A stretch of 64,000 bases of DNA from Streptomyces sp. NBC_01451. GTDB lineage: Bacteria; Actinomycetota; Actinomycetes; Streptomycetales; Streptomycetaceae. Of this stretch, positions 9,851 through 18,996 are shown one piece after another (positions within the stretch are counted from its first letter, which is position 1; each line of letters starts with the position of its first letter). The DNA is taken from assembly GCF_036227485.1 (NCBI RefSeq), contig NZ_CP109479.1:9424001-9488000 (forward strand), written 5' to 3'. Position numbers and translations under genes: made by a program. The notes under the pieces were generated by a model that was given only the letters and a program-made list of their open reading frames with translations, had not been told where the DNA came from and searched no databases.

Positions 9851-9921
9851 GATTCTCCCTCTTGTCTGCCTCGTTCGAGGCGTGCTGATCCTCTGCCGGA
9901 CCAGCGTGGAAATCTGTGGGG

Positions 9922-10860
9922 TCAGGTCCGGGGACCGACGATGTCCGCGGCGCGGACGTATGCCTCGTGCTCGATACGGCGGCTCGTGTCCAGCGCCTGG
10001 CCGTACCGGCCGCGCAAGGCGTTCACGTAGTGCGTCTCGCGTTCCTTGCCGATGGCTGCCAGCGATGCGGTGCGGGCGCAGGTGGCATCGGCGACGGCGA
10101 GCCGCCGCTCGGCCGCGAACGTCTCGTCGGACGTGCTGCGCAACGCCCGTTCCTTCGCTGCCTGACGTGCCGCTCCCGGGTCCTTCTCGGGGTGGCCCGC
10201 GTGTTCCATGCACGTCGACCAGACGCTCAGCGCCGCGACGAACTGTTTGTCCCGCATCACCTGGGGGACGTAGAGCGGCTGAAGATTCGAGGCGATCTTG
10301 TTGGCCCGGAACCACGCCTCCGGATCCCCGTACAGCCGTTTCTCGGCCTCGGCCACGCATCCGCCCATCTGTCTGCGGATGGTGGCGCCGTTCGGGAGTT
10401 CCGCCATGATCTCCGGCGCGTCGATCCCCCCGTCAAGAGCATCGTCGTACGCCTTCCGCCGCTCCTCCGAAAGGCCCTTGCGGTAGACGAGGTTGGGGTT
10501 GGTGAGCCGTGCGCGGTCCTCCTTGGCCGCGATACGGCTGCCGTACCCGTGCTTGCGGGCCCAGGCGACGTCGTCCGCCACATAGCCGAGCGTCCGGCTT
10601 TCCTCCAGGCTTGGCCGCTCCGCCTCCCAGTAGGTGAAACCCTGCCGGTTCATACACTGCTTGATGAGCCGCTGCTCGGCATCCGCGATCCGCAGCTGTT
10701 CGGTATCGGTCAGTGGCCGAAGCGCGCCGGCCGGGACGGTCTTCGCGTCCTGCGACGCCGCAGTGCCGGAGCAGCCGGTCGCCATGACGGCCGCGGCGAC
10801 GGCGGCCAGCATCGCCACGGCCCAACCCCTCGCTGTGATGGCCGGCGATTCACTCGGCAT
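9922..10860 (-). CDS. Lipoprotein of unknown function, about 312 aa
   Basis: The N-terminus carries a lipoprotein signal, a hydrophobic MLAAVAAAVMATGC segment with the lipobox cysteine near residue 30, so the protein should be anchored outside the membrane. The mature region is helical and charged, with conserved-looking cysteines in QCMNRQGFTYW, GGCVAEAEK, STCMEHAG and ATCARTA contexts; that is two to three likely disulphides in a repeated helical-hairpin arrangement. The ATG at 10860 is preferred because GGAGGG sits 8 nt upstream; a GTG nine bases earlier is possible. It is co-oriented with the secreted protein 71 bp downstream. Confidence 0.75.
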   Translation of the reverse strand: MPSESPAITARGWAVAMLAAVAAAVMATGCSGTAASQDAKTVPAGALRPLTDTEQLRIADAEQRLIKQCMNRQGFTYWEAERPSLEESRTLGYVADDVAWARKHGYGSRIAAKEDRARLTNPNLVYRKGLSEERRKAYDDALDGGIDAPEIMAELPNGATIRRQMGGCVAEAEKRLYGDPEAWFRANKIASNLQPLYVPQVMRDKQFVAALSVWSTCMEHAGHPEKDPGAARQAAKERALRSTSDETFAAERRLAVADATCARTASLAAIGKERETHYVNALRGRYGQALDTSRRIEHEAYVRAADIVGPRT

Positions 10861-10964
10861 CTCCCACACCCTCCCGGACGGGTTGACGTTCGGTATCCCT
10901 GAGTCTGTGCTCCCGGCTCCCGCTGCCGCACATGCTTTCGGCCCCAGCCGAAGTGACTCGGGGG

Positions 10965-11981
10965 TCAGCCCCGGCTTCCCTCGGCCGGACCCGGACCCGG
11001 AGACTGCGCGCCGAGGAGTTGCAGGCCCAACGGAGTCACTGAGTGCAGGACGTACTTGCCTTCACGGCGGCTCACCACGAGGCCTGTGTCACGCAGGATG
11101 CTGAGCTGCGCACTCACGCTGGGCAGGGACACCCGCACGGCGTCGGCGAGTTCCGAAGTGGTCCGGGAAATTTGGCCGGCCGCTTCGGCCAGTAGCGCCG
11201 CGCGGGTACGGCCGAGCAGGTGCACCAGTTTCTGGCGCGTGCCGTAAGCATCACTGAGCAGGGTCTTCTTGACCGGATAGACCAGCACAGGTGCCAGCGA
11301 CGGGTCCGCAAGAGCGGTCGGCCGACGCCAGCAGAAGTACGAGGGGAGGAGAAGCAGGCCGCGCCCGCCCAGGTGGAGATCTCTGTCGACCGGGTAGTCC
11401 ACTTCCAGTACCGGCGGGTTCCACTGCGCCAGCGGACGCAGGCCGTTCAGCAGCGACTGCGTGCCGCCATCCAGCAGGGAACGAGCCCGCAGGGCGACGT
11501 CGGAGCCGACCTGGGTGCGGATGTCGGCCCAGTACGGCCCCAGCAACGCGCGGTGGTAAGTGTGCAGTGCGCCCGTCAGGGACTTGAGCCCGTCGGCCCC
11601 CGGTTCCGCCAGCGACTCGGTCCGGGAGGAACCCGGGCGGGACTCTGCCAGACGTGTCAGCTCACGGACCAACTGGCCGCGGGGCGTGCGGAGTATCTGA
11701 TCGAGACCATCACCCAGGCTGCCGCCGATGACCGGCGGTGTGAGGAAGTCCGGGATGTAGCCGACGTCGGGGATCACCGTCCGCAACTGAGACACGACGC
11801 CACGCAGGGCGGGGTCGCTGCGAAGTTGGGTGTATGCGCGATGGCGCCAGGGGCCGAAGTCGAGCGGCCCCTGGCGCGTCTGTAACCGGCAGACACTGCA
11901 GACCAGTTCCCAGAGTGGGTCGGGTCGCGGGGCGATCCGAATGTTCTGGAGGTCCTGGTCGGTGAAGTGGATACGGAGCAT
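10965..11981 (-). CDS. ArsR-like winged-helix transcriptional regulator (DUF5937-type N-terminus)
   Basis: A 338-residue regulator. The N-terminus MLRIHFTDQDLQNIRIAPRP with DPLWELVCSV is characteristic of a Streptomyces family with an N-terminal DUF5937-like domain and a C-terminal ArsR/SmtB winged helix. The helix-turn-helix is near residues 270-320 (TTSELADAVRVSLPSVSAQL), and the wing carries VSRREGKYV. No metal-binding CVC motif is visible, so metal sensing is not supported. The gene stands alone; its upstream flank is a non-coding stretch. Confidence 0.8.
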   Translation of the reverse strand: MLRIHFTDQDLQNIRIAPRPDPLWELVCSVCRLQTRQGPLDFGPWRHRAYTQLRSDPALRGVVSQLRTVIPDVGYIPDFLTPPVIGGSLGDGLDQILRTPRGQLVRELTRLAESRPGSSRTESLAEPGADGLKSLTGALHTYHRALLGPYWADIRTQVGSDVALRARSLLDGGTQSLLNGLRPLAQWNPPVLEVDYPVDRDLHLGGRGLLLLPSYFCWRRPTALADPSLAPVLVYPVKKTLLSDAYGTRQKLVHLLGRTRAALLAEAAGQISRTTSELADAVRVSLPSVSAQLSILRDTGLVVSRREGKYVLHSVTPLGLQLLGAQSPGPGPAEGSRG

Positions 11982-12469
11982 GGAACCTCTCTCAGCCGTG
12001 GTGCGCCGCGGCCCCTCCTGACCGGAGCGTCTGACGTCAAGACGAACCCTCCGCCTGCCACGGTTGCTCCGAGAAGTGGCCGCGCTGCCCTCGCGAGGTC
12101 ATCATCGGCACCCGGGTCCCAGGCCACGAGCGGATGCTCCACCTCGCCACGGTCCGCAGCTACGACCTCACCGGCCACCGCGCCGTCGAGATGAACCGCG
12201 CCGCCCCCCCCCCGCTGAGTGGCCCCGGGCGCGAGCCACTACCGGGCCCGGGGCGTCGAGTGCCAGGACCGGAACGGCAGGAGGACGGCGGTCCGCGAGA
12301 ACCCGGAGTTCTCCGGCACACCCCATGCGGCTTTCCTGATTCATGCCTGCGGGGGAGCGGGCGCGAGCTTCGTGCTGCCGGTCCTTCGCCAGTGTCCTGC
12401 GCCGGTCAGTAGTTGATCGTCAGTTGGTGTGTGACTTCTGCTCCTGGGGCATCAGTTCCTCGGCGGAGC

Positions 12470-12560
12470 CCCAAGTCGGTGCCGTTGCTGCTGTCCGCTG
12501 AGGAGCGGGCGGAGTTGGAGCGCTTCGCCCGCGGGTTGATCCATGATCTGGAAGCCGTGG
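12470..12560 (+). other. Possible IS630-type transposase N-terminal fragment in a non-coding stretch
   Basis: The frame reading PLLLSAEERAELERFARG resembles the first helix of IS630-family transposases, but only about 30 codons are recognisable before the sequence runs into the lipoprotein gene encoded on the other strand. The rest of 11982-12623 holds nothing I can assign. One GC-rich hairpin (9-bp arms at 12222-12230 and 12246-12254) is noted. Confidence 0.3.
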
Positions 12561-12623
12561 TCGCAGGGCTGGGTCCGCAACATGATCCTGCTCCCGTGGC
12601 CGAGCAGCCGCGGGCTCGGGGAA

Positions 12624-13421
12624 TCAGCCACGGTCGAGCCGCAGCAGCGACGCACAGAGGCGCTCGGGCAATTCCGGCAGGATTTTGTGGATCCCGGCGC
12701 AGCCCGCATCGCTGTTCGTGGCGACCGGCCGCCAGCCCGAGGACTCGGCCCGGTAGAACCAGCGCTGGGAGACACCGGAGGAGGAGCATCCGTCCCCGGC
12801 GTCACCGCACGCCGGCCCCATCCGGGTCGACAGATCCAGCACCAGCCACGTGTCGTCGCAGCCGCGTTCCTCCCAGCTCGTGTGCTTTGGGATGTCCGTG
12901 TCGTTGACGGCCTGCTGGTACGAGGACGAGGTGCAACGTGGTGGCGTGGGGTCGCAACCGTTCTCACCGCACTGCCGCAGAGCGGGTGGCGTGGCACCGA
13001 CAGGGGTGTACACGTCCATGCTGTTCACCATGACCCTGCGGGAGCCCAGGGGCTCGCCCAGCTTCACCGTCGCTTTGACCCGACGCGTGCCGGTGCAGCC
13101 GGAGTCCTGGTCCAGGGAACGGGTCTCGTACGTGACCTTCGCGTACACCGTGCCGTGCTCGACGGTGTCGAGCTCACCGCGCAGGCCGCGCACGCAGTCG
13201 CGTGCACCGTCGGGCACTTTGGCATCGACCACCAGGGACCGGCCGCCGTCGGCGGTATGGACGCCGTCGATGCGAATCGGAGCGGCGAGCGTCCAGGCGG
13301 CGGCCGTGGCCGCACCTGTCGCCTCCTCATCCGTCTCGGCGGTCTCTGCGGTCTCGGAACCGCAGCCGACGAGGAGTGCCAGGACCGCGCCGAGCACGAC
13401 AACCCGTATCCCCCGCCACAT
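12624..13421 (-). CDS. Lipoprotein of unknown function, 265 aa
   Basis: Starts at MWRGIRVVVLGAVLALLVGC, which ends in a clear lipobox cysteine at residue 20. A GGGGG tract 6 nt upstream of this ATG decides the start over the longer frame. An acidic/Ala linker (about 21-40) leads to a beta-rich extracellular domain with an ion- or ligand-binding look (repeated V-D-x-K, RRVKATVKLGEPLGSRRV). Cysteines near residues 74, 110, 149, 155, 162, 188, 204 and 211 imply several disulphides. The family is not recognised. It has no obvious operon partner. Confidence 0.72.
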   Translation of the reverse strand: MWRGIRVVVLGAVLALLVGCGSETAETAETDEEATGAATAAAWTLAAPIRIDGVHTADGGRSLVVDAKVPDGARDCVRGLRGELDTVEHGTVYAKVTYETRSLDQDSGCTGTRRVKATVKLGEPLGSRRVMVNSMDVYTPVGATPPALRQCGENGCDPTPPRCTSSSYQQAVNDTDIPKHTSWEERGCDDTWLVLDLSTRMGPACGDAGDGCSSSGVSQRWFYRAESSGWRPVATNSDAGCAGIHKILPELPERLCASLLRLDRG

Positions 13422-13496
13422 GCGATGCCCCCGTCCGCCGAAGAACCGCAGCCTAACGTGCCCCAGGGCGCCCCTCACCGTCTCCTGCCGGACCGC

Positions 13497-13934
13497 CTAC
13501 AGGACAGAACCAGGCCGAGCGCGTCGTCCAGGGCGTGGCAGATGCTGCGTCAGTGCCCCCGCCGCGACGGCTCCCGGGGACCTGTGCCAGAGCCTGCCGA
13601 AGGACGTCGCAGACAATGAGGTGTACGCGGGTGAGGACCGGTTGGGACCGGCCCGAAAGCCTTGTTCCACCGCGAGCGGGCGGGGATCATGACCGCGTGC
13701 AACACCCAGAGAGCCCGCCAGGTCGGGGTGGTCCAGGTTGACCGCGGCGGCGTCGTCCGCGCCGGCCGCCAGGCACAGTTCGCGCAGCCATTCCGCGTCG
13801 ATCACCGTGGGCGGGGGGCCCACGTCACCGGCCCTGCGTCGGGCGAGCACGGCCTGTACCGACGGGTGGGCCGCCAGCTTCGCCGGAAGCGGGGGATGAG
13901 CGGGTTGCCCTTCGGTGTCGCGCGCGGCAGTCAT
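13497..13934 (-). pseudogene. Truncated QueG-like / 4Fe-4S reductase N-terminal fragment
   Basis: Residues 1-75 contain HPSVQAVLARRRAGD and VIDAEWLRELCLAAGADDAA followed by LDHPDLAG. This matches, from memory, the N-terminus of actinobacterial QueG-like 4Fe-4S proteins, which continue with the corrinoid and ferredoxin domains for another 200 or more residues. Here the similarity stops right after LDHPDLAG and the rest is unrelated Arg/Pro-rich sequence, so the gene has lost its catalytic part. The 5' end looks intact: AGGAG lies 6 nt before the ATG and a TetR-type operator palindrome sits 48 bp upstream. The fragment may still be transcribed under the local regulon. Confidence 0.55.
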
Positions 13935-13981
13935 TCGTGCTCCTGGGGGGTGTGGGTACGTGGCTTGCCACCACGGGCGAG

Positions 13982-13995
13982 AAACCGATCAGTTT
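13982..13995. promoter_or_regulatory. TetR operator copy 1 (single)
   Basis: AAACCGATCAGTTT, one mismatch from the perfect palindrome AAACCGATCGGTTT found at seven other places in the next 7 kb. It lies 48 bp upstream of the truncated QueG-like gene. Confidence 0.65.
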
Positions 13996-14091
13996 AAACG
14001 GGCGTGGACCCATGGGAGTTGCTCGGTCGCCGGTGCTCGGCTGCGGCTCACCGAGCGCATGGTTCGCCGAGGCTGCTCGTCACGGGATGCG

Positions 14092-14661
14092 TCAGCGCAT
14101 GTCCGCCGCATCGAGCAGGGCGGCCACGGTGGGGGTGATGAGCCCGGCCTGTGCGTCGGCTTTGATTCCAGCACGGGCGCTGGCGCCGTCGAAGACCAGG
14201 ACCAGCTGACGGGCCAGCAGATCCGCGTCGCTCGCCCCGCCCTGTTCTGCCTCGGCGCGGAAGAAGCCGGTCAAGTTCTCCTTGACCCGACCGGCCACCC
14301 GGCTCGCGGTGTGGTTCGGGTCCTTGAGCTCGATCTGTACGACGAGGTACCGGCAGCCCTGGAAGTCGGGTGCGCCCGCCTGCTTCTCCGCCTGTTCGAA
14401 GACATGCAGGATCCGATCGCGGGGTGGACGGTTGTCGTCCGTCGCGGGAAGGAGTGCCGCCATATAGGCGGAGGCGCGTTCCTCCAGGCTCGCCGCCAGC
14501 AGTTCGTCTTTGCTCTCGAACAGCTTGTACATGGAGCGCTTGGACACCCCCGCCGCCTTGCACAGCGTGTCGACGCCGATGTTGACGCCGTCTCGGTAGG
14601 TGAGCGTGGCCGCTGCCTCCAGCAGTCGCTCTCGGGAGCTTGACATTGCTTCGGTGGTCAT
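14092..14661 (-). CDS. TetR-family transcriptional regulator (paralogue A)
   Basis: A 189-residue TetR protein. The N-terminal HTH spans residues 10-55 (SRERLLEAAATLTYRDGV, then CKAAGVSKRSMYKLFESKDE). The C-terminal ligand/dimer domain contains ILHVFEQAEKQAGAPDFQGC and FRAEAEQGGASD. It is about two-thirds identical by eye to the TetR at 19750, including these same blocks, so the two arose by duplication and probably recognise the same operator. No SD is evident before the ATG, which suggests leaderless or weak translation. An operator palindrome lies 33 bp upstream, consistent with autorepression. Confidence 0.9.
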   Translation of the reverse strand: MTTEAMSSSRERLLEAAATLTYRDGVNIGVDTLCKAAGVSKRSMYKLFESKDELLAASLEERASAYMAALLPATDDNRPPRDRILHVFEQAEKQAGAPDFQGCRYLVVQIELKDPNHTASRVAGRVKENLTGFFRAEAEQGGASDADLLARQLVLVFDGASARAGIKADAQAGLITPTVAALLDAADMR

Positions 14662-14693
14662 ATTGTGAGGTTAACTCGATTCCGGCCCATTGA

Positions 14694-14707
14694 AAACCGA
14701 TCGGTTT
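14694..14707. promoter_or_regulatory. TetR operator copy 2 (single, perfect)
   Basis: The perfect palindrome AAACCGATCGGTTT, 33 bp before the start of TetR paralogue A. The likely role is autoregulation. No second copy lies 24 bp to either side, unlike the target promoters. Confidence 0.7.
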
Positions 14708-14896
14708 ACGATGGTGGCCGGAGTGTGCTACGGCGCCGCCCATGGCCGAGTCGGTTCGGCGTCGCCGCCGCGGTCTCCAGAATGGGCGGTGTGTCTCGCC
14801 GGCCTCGGAAGCTCGGCCCCCATCGTGCGTGCCCTCGACCGGCGATGACGGGTTTGCTGAGGAGGGAACGTACGGGACTGTCTCGGAGATGCCCCT

Positions 14897-14940
14897 GTCC
14901 TGCGCTGATGGGTGCGTGGAGGCACCCATCAGCGCAGGAC
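14897..14940. terminator. 19-bp perfect hairpin, likely terminator
   Basis: Arms 14897-14915 and 14922-14940 are perfect inverted copies (GTCCTGCGCTGATGGGTGC) around the loop GTGGAG, 25 bp past the MFS stop codon. Such a long, perfect stem would terminate the MFS transcript and would also block readthrough from the opposite direction. The gap 14708-14896 shows nothing else. Confidence 0.6.
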
Positions 14941-14965
14941 ATTTCTCACCATGGTGGCTTCGGGC

Positions 14966-16465
14966 TCAGTGGGCGATCACAGGCTCGCCCTCCGACGGCG
15001 CCAGAGCCGTGTTCGGCATCAGGAACGCCGTGAGCGCCGCGCCGACCACGAAGATCCCGGCGCCCCACGTCAGGGTGGCCGTGTAGCTCTCGACCCCGGC
15101 CTGGGCCACGGTCAGCGCGCCGGGCTTGTGCGAGGACAGGTAGTCGGTCGCGGCCGACGATGCAACGGTGGTCAGCAGCGCCGTGCTGATCGAGCCGCCC
15201 ACCTGCTGGCTGGTGTTGATCAGCGCCGAGGCGACGCCCGCGTCCTCGTGGTGCACGCCTGCCGTCGCACCCTGGAACGCGGTGGTCATCACCCCACCGA
15301 TACCGAGTCCCAGCAGGATCATGCCCGGCATGATGTCGGCGACATAGTCGCTGTTCAACGTGAGCCGGGTCAGCAGGGCCATACCGGATGCGGAGACCAG
15401 GAAGCTGACGCTGACCACGATCTTCGGGCCGACCTTGGGCAGCAGCAGCGAAGGCGCGGTGGTCGACGAGGCGACGATGCCGCCGACCATCGGCAGGAAG
15501 GACAGACCGGCCTCGATCGGCGAGTAGCCGATGCTGGCCTCCAGGTAGTAGGTCAGGAACAGGAAGATCGAGAACATCCCCATGCCCAGAACGAACACGG
15601 CCAGGAACGAACCGCCTCGGGTCCGGTCCAGCACGACTCGCAGCGGCAGCAGCGGATGCGCGACCCTGAGCTCCAGCCAGGCGAATACCGCGAGCAGCAC
15701 CACGCCGCTGATCATGGAGCCGAGGGCGACCGGGTCGGTCCAACTCGTGGATTCGACGTGCGCGAACCCGTAGACGATGCCGAACAGCGCGGCGCTCACC
15801 ACGACGGTGCCGGGAATGTCGATCTTGGGTCGCTCGGTGACCACGGGCCTGGCCAGCAACAGCAACGCGCCGACCAGCGCGACGCCCGCGAAAATGACGT
15901 TCACGTACATCACCCAGCGCCACGACGCCCATTCGGTGAGCATGCCGCCGAGCAGGAGTCCGACCGCGGCGCCCGCACCGGACAGCGCACTGAAGATGCC
16001 GAACGCCTTCGGCCGTTCGGCCGGGTCGGTGAAGGTCACGCTGAGCAGTGAGAGCGCCGCGGGCGCGAGCAGCGCGGCGAACAGGCCCTGGGCCACACGG
16101 GCCGCGACGAGTATTTCGAAGCTGCCGGCCGCGCCGCCGACGACGGATGCGGCCGCGAAACCGATCAGGCCGGTCACGAAGGTCGTACGGCGGCCGAACA
16201 GGTCGCCCAGTCGGCCCCCGAGCAGCAGCAGGCTGCCGAACGCCAGGGCGTACCCCGTGATGACCCACTGCCGGCTGCCGTCACTGAAGCCGAGGTCATG
16301 TTGGGCTTCGGGCAACGCGATGTTCACGACGGTCGCATCGAGCGTGACCATGAGCTGCGCCACGCCCAGCACGACGAGCACCCACCAGCGCACGGCGTGG
16401 GAGCCGCGGCGGCCCGAGTCTGTCTTCCCGGAGGCGGGCGCCCCGCGGTCGAAGGTGGTACTCAC
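14966..16465 (-). CDS. MFS multidrug exporter, DHA2/EmrB-QacA type (14 TM)
   Basis: About 499 residues with 14 predicted membrane helices. DHA2 signatures are present: motif D1 LDATVVNIALP at residues 42-52, motif A GGRLGDLFGRR at 83-93 and a motif-C-like GAGAAVGLLLGG segment in helix 5. It is a proton-driven drug or metabolite exporter by family. The GTG at 16465 is preferred (AAGGGG 5 nt upstream); ATGs at 16489 and 16525 would also keep the frame, but the last overlaps the operator. The double TetR operator 42-80 bp upstream places it under the local regulon, as expected for export of a TetR ligand. Confidence 0.88.
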   Translation of the reverse strand: MSTTFDRGAPASGKTDSGRRGSHAVRWWVLVVLGVAQLMVTLDATVVNIALPEAQHDLGFSDGSRQWVITGYALAFGSLLLLGGRLGDLFGRRTTFVTGLIGFAAASVVGGAAGSFEILVAARVAQGLFAALLAPAALSLLSVTFTDPAERPKAFGIFSALSGAGAAVGLLLGGMLTEWASWRWVMYVNVIFAGVALVGALLLLARPVVTERPKIDIPGTVVVSAALFGIVYGFAHVESTSWTDPVALGSMISGVVLLAVFAWLELRVAHPLLPLRVVLDRTRGGSFLAVFVLGMGMFSIFLFLTYYLEASIGYSPIEAGLSFLPMVGGIVASSTTAPSLLLPKVGPKIVVSVSFLVSASGMALLTRLTLNSDYVADIMPGMILLGLGIGGVMTTAFQGATAGVHHEDAGVASALINTSQQVGGSISTALLTTVASSAATDYLSSHKPGALTVAQAGVESYTATLTWGAGIFVVGAALTAFLMPNTALAPSEGEPVIAH

Positions 16466-16507
16466 ATTTCCCCTTAAGTCGCTGGTCATGGGTCGACCGG
16501 CAGCCGG

Positions 16508-16545
16508 AAACCGATCTGTTTCCACCTAGGAAAACAGATCGGTTT
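16508..16545. promoter_or_regulatory. Double TetR operator (copies 3 and 4) at the MFS promoter
   Basis: AAACCGATCTGTTT (16508-16521) and AAACAGATCGGTTT (16532-16545) lie 24 bp apart centre to centre and are mirror images of one another, forming a 40-bp inverted repeat. They serve the MFS gene and possibly the decayed gene on the other side. Confidence 0.75.
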
Positions 16546-16596
16546 CCCAGGCGCAAGTGAACGGGTCGCTTCTGGCCCGGGACTGGCCCGACAGGG

Positions 16597-17301
16597 TTGA
16601 AGTCCGCGTATGCCGACGACGCTGCCCCGCCAGGCGACTGGCTGATCGGCGTCGCGGCCCGGCTGCCCTACAGGCGGAGCGCTCATATCGGCGTCGGACG
16701 CCTTGCGCGGCACCGCCAAGACCACAGGACGCCAGGCCGCCGGACCACCGAGACGTCGCCCCGGCGGGAGCCCACCACTGGAGCCTCCCGCATCTGCGAC
16801 ATCAGCGATCCCAAGGTCCCCGAGGACAAGAGCGCCGGTCGGTTCGCCGCCGAGTCCTGGACCATGAAGGGAAGCCGCCTCGAACTGCACGACCTCGCCG
16901 TCGGTGGCGTGGTGACCGTGGACACGGCCGCCGCCCCCAAGTGGGTGCTCAAGTTCTCCGCGGCGGCCGCCACGATCCGCGACCTGTAGATGGCCGTACC
17001 CGTCGGCGGGCGGATCCAGCACATCGACGGAGCGCCCGGCTCGACGTCCACGCTGCGAGGCGACCGCATCACCATGTGCGTCGAGAGCCTGACGGGCACC
17101 CTCTCCGGCGTCGAAGGCATCCCCCTGCCCCCAGTCCTCCGCCTCACGCCCGACACCGTCCCGGAGTGGCTCTACGACACGCTCGGGAAACTCGGCCCAA
17201 AGCTCCGACTCGGCTTGGACGACGCCGACATCGACCAGGCCGGTCAGACGGGTGGAGAGCTTGTCATTCCGGGGATCCACGGGTGCGGAACGCCTCGGTG
17301 A
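16597..17301 (+). pseudogene. Secreted-type protein gene interrupted by an in-frame TAG
   Basis: One frame runs from about 16597 to the TGA at 17299 but is cut by a TAG at 16987-16989. The two halves read as one protein across the stop: FAAESWTMKGSRLELHDLA before it, and GDRITMCVESLTGTLSGVEG, PEWLYDTLGKLGPKLRLGLD and QAGQTGGELVIPGIHG after it. The repeated beta-strand pattern resembles a Streptomyces extracytoplasmic family with adhesin-like strands whose name I cannot give. The N-terminal part (before about 16790) is not recognisable and no SD or signal peptide remains. It lies between two operator pairs. Confidence 0.5.
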
Positions 17302-17330
17302 GTCCGGGGGCCGGTTGGGCTTGCGTCTGG

Positions 17331-17368
17331 GAACCGATCGGTTTACCGTGATGGAAACCGATCGGTTT
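17331..17368. promoter_or_regulatory. Double TetR operator (copies 5 and 6) at the SDR promoter
   Basis: GAACCGATCGGTTT (17331-17344) and AAACCGATCGGTTT (17355-17368), again exactly 24 bp apart, end 20 bp before the SDR start. The spacer ACCGTGATGG resembles that at 20652-20661 and may contain the -10 element. Confidence 0.75.
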
Positions 17369-17388
17369 CTCATTCTGTGGAGGCAGTC

Positions 17389-18090
17389 ATGACCGCACTC
17401 AAGGGCGCCAACGTCTTTGTCACCGGCGGCAGCCGAGGCATCGGCAAGGCCCTGGTGGAAGAGCTGTACGCGCGCGGTGCCGGCAAGGTCTACGCCACCG
17501 CCCGCGACCCGCGTACGGTGACGCACCCCGACGCGGTACCGGTCGCGCTGGAGGTCACCGACCCGGCCTCCGTGGCGGCAGCCGCCGCGCAGGCGCAGGA
17601 CGTGACCGTGCTGATCAACAACGCCGGTGCCTCGGTCGGCGCCTCGTTCCTCGACTCCCCGGTCGACGACGTACGCCGGGAGTTCGAGACCAACTTCTAC
17701 GGTCCGCTGCTTCTCACCCGCGCCTTCGTGCCCCTCATCGAGCGCAACGGCGGCGGCCACCTCCTCAACGTGCACTCCGCGCTCTCCTGGATCGCGCTCG
17801 GCGGCTCCTACAGCGCCTCCAAGGCCGCTCTGTGGTCGCAGACCAACTCCCTGCGCCTGGAGTTGCAGCCGCGCGGCATCGCCGTCACCGGACTGCACGT
17901 CGGCTACGTCGACACGGACCTGGCGGCCGGCGTCGAGGCGCCCAAGTCCGACCCCCGTGACGTCGCCGCCCTCGCCCTCGACGGCGTCGAGACGGGCGCG
18001 TACGAGGTGCTCGCCGATGACATCTCACGGCAGGTCAAGGCGGGCCTGGCCGGCGACCTGGCGGGGCTTTACCCCCAGCTGGCGAACTAA
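17389..18090 (+). CDS. SDR-family oxidoreductase
   Basis: A 233-residue classical short-chain dehydrogenase. It has the NAD(P)-binding VTGGSRGIG near residue 11, NNAG near 77, the catalytic Ser in SALSW near 127 and YSASK near 140. The start ATG at 17389 has GGAGG 5 nt upstream and is preferred over the GTG four codons earlier. The gene is the first of an operon with the broken alpha/beta hydrolase 27 bp downstream, under the double operator. Likely role: NADPH-dependent reduction of a carbonyl compound, perhaps the TetR ligand. Substrate unknown. Confidence 0.9.
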   Translation: MTALKGANVFVTGGSRGIGKALVEELYARGAGKVYATARDPRTVTHPDAVPVALEVTDPASVAAAAAQAQDVTVLINNAGASVGASFLDSPVDDVRREFETNFYGPLLLTRAFVPLIERNGGGHLLNVHSALSWIALGGSYSASKAALWSQTNSLRLELQPRGIAVTGLHVGYVDTDLAAGVEAPKSDPRDVAALALDGVETGAYEVLADDISRQVKAGLAGDLAGLYPQLAN

Positions 18091-18117
18091 CCCCCGTACA
18101 CACAAGGAGCCGGCGAG

Positions 18118-18996
18118 ATGCCCAGCCACGAGTCACGTCCCACGATCCACATTCCGGGGACCACCAGCCACACCATCGCCCCGCGTGCGGGATCCGTCGG
18201 CCGCGAGGGAACGCTGCGCTACCTCAAGGCGGGCACCGGCGCCTCCCTGGTCCTGCTGCACACCGTGCGCACCCAGGCCGAGCACTTCCGCCACCTCATC
18301 CCGCCGATCGCGGACCACTACACCGTGTACGCCCTCGACCTGCCGGGGATGGGCTAGTCCGAGATCGTGCCCGGGGCCTCGTACGACGAGCCGGCCATGC
18401 GCGCAGGCGTCAAAAGGCTCCTGACCGAACTCGACCTCCACGACGTCACCCTGGTCGGGGAGTCCATGGGCGCGGTGCTCGCCCTGACCACAGCGGCCGA
18501 TCTGCCGCAGCGGGTACGACGCGTCGTCGCGGTGAACACCTACGACTTCCCCGGCGGAATCGCCCGGTCGAGCCTCCTCGCCCGCGTGGTCGTCACCGGT
18601 GTCCTCGCCCCAGGGGTAGGTCCGGTGATCGCCGGGGTGGAGCCCAAGCCCGCCCTCAGCAAGATCCTGCAGGGCGGGGTGGTCGACAGGACCGCGCTGC
18701 GGGAGGACTACCTCGACGAACTCCTCCAGGTGGGCGGCCGCCCCGGCTACCCGACTGTCGCCCGGGCCGTGTACCAGGCCCTGCCCAGCCTCATCGCCGC
18801 CCGCTCGCGCTACCCCGAGGTCAAGGCGCCCGTTCACCTCGTCTACGGGGAGAAGGACTGGTCCCGACCCTCGGACCGGCAGGCGAACAAGAACCTGCTG
18901 CCGGCCGCCGACTTCACACAGGTGCCGGGAGCGGGGCACTTCATCGCGCTGGAAAGGCCCGATGTCCTGGCCGAACTGTTGAACTCGGTGGCGTGA
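18118..18996 (+). pseudogene. Alpha/beta hydrolase interrupted by in-frame TAG at a Trp position
   Basis: The frame is continuous from the ATG at 18118 to the TGA at 18994 except for a TAG at 18355-18357. Across it the protein reads DLPGMG-stop-SEIVPGASYDEPAMR. Relatives read DLPGxGxS here, so TGG to TAG at a Trp is the simplest explanation. All catalytic features are otherwise intact: the oxyanion region LLHTVRTQ, nucleophile elbow LVGESMGAV, the acid in VYGEKDWS and the histidine in GAGHFIALERP. Full length would be 292 residues, normal for the family. An SD (GGAG) lies 9 nt upstream. The lesion looks recent, since the downstream half is undamaged. It encodes a nonfunctional product unless suppressed. 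Confidence 0.8.

Noticed and set aside
12222..12254. GC-rich hairpin with 9-bp arms
   Set aside because: It has a 15-nt loop and no adjacent gene end; likely composition.
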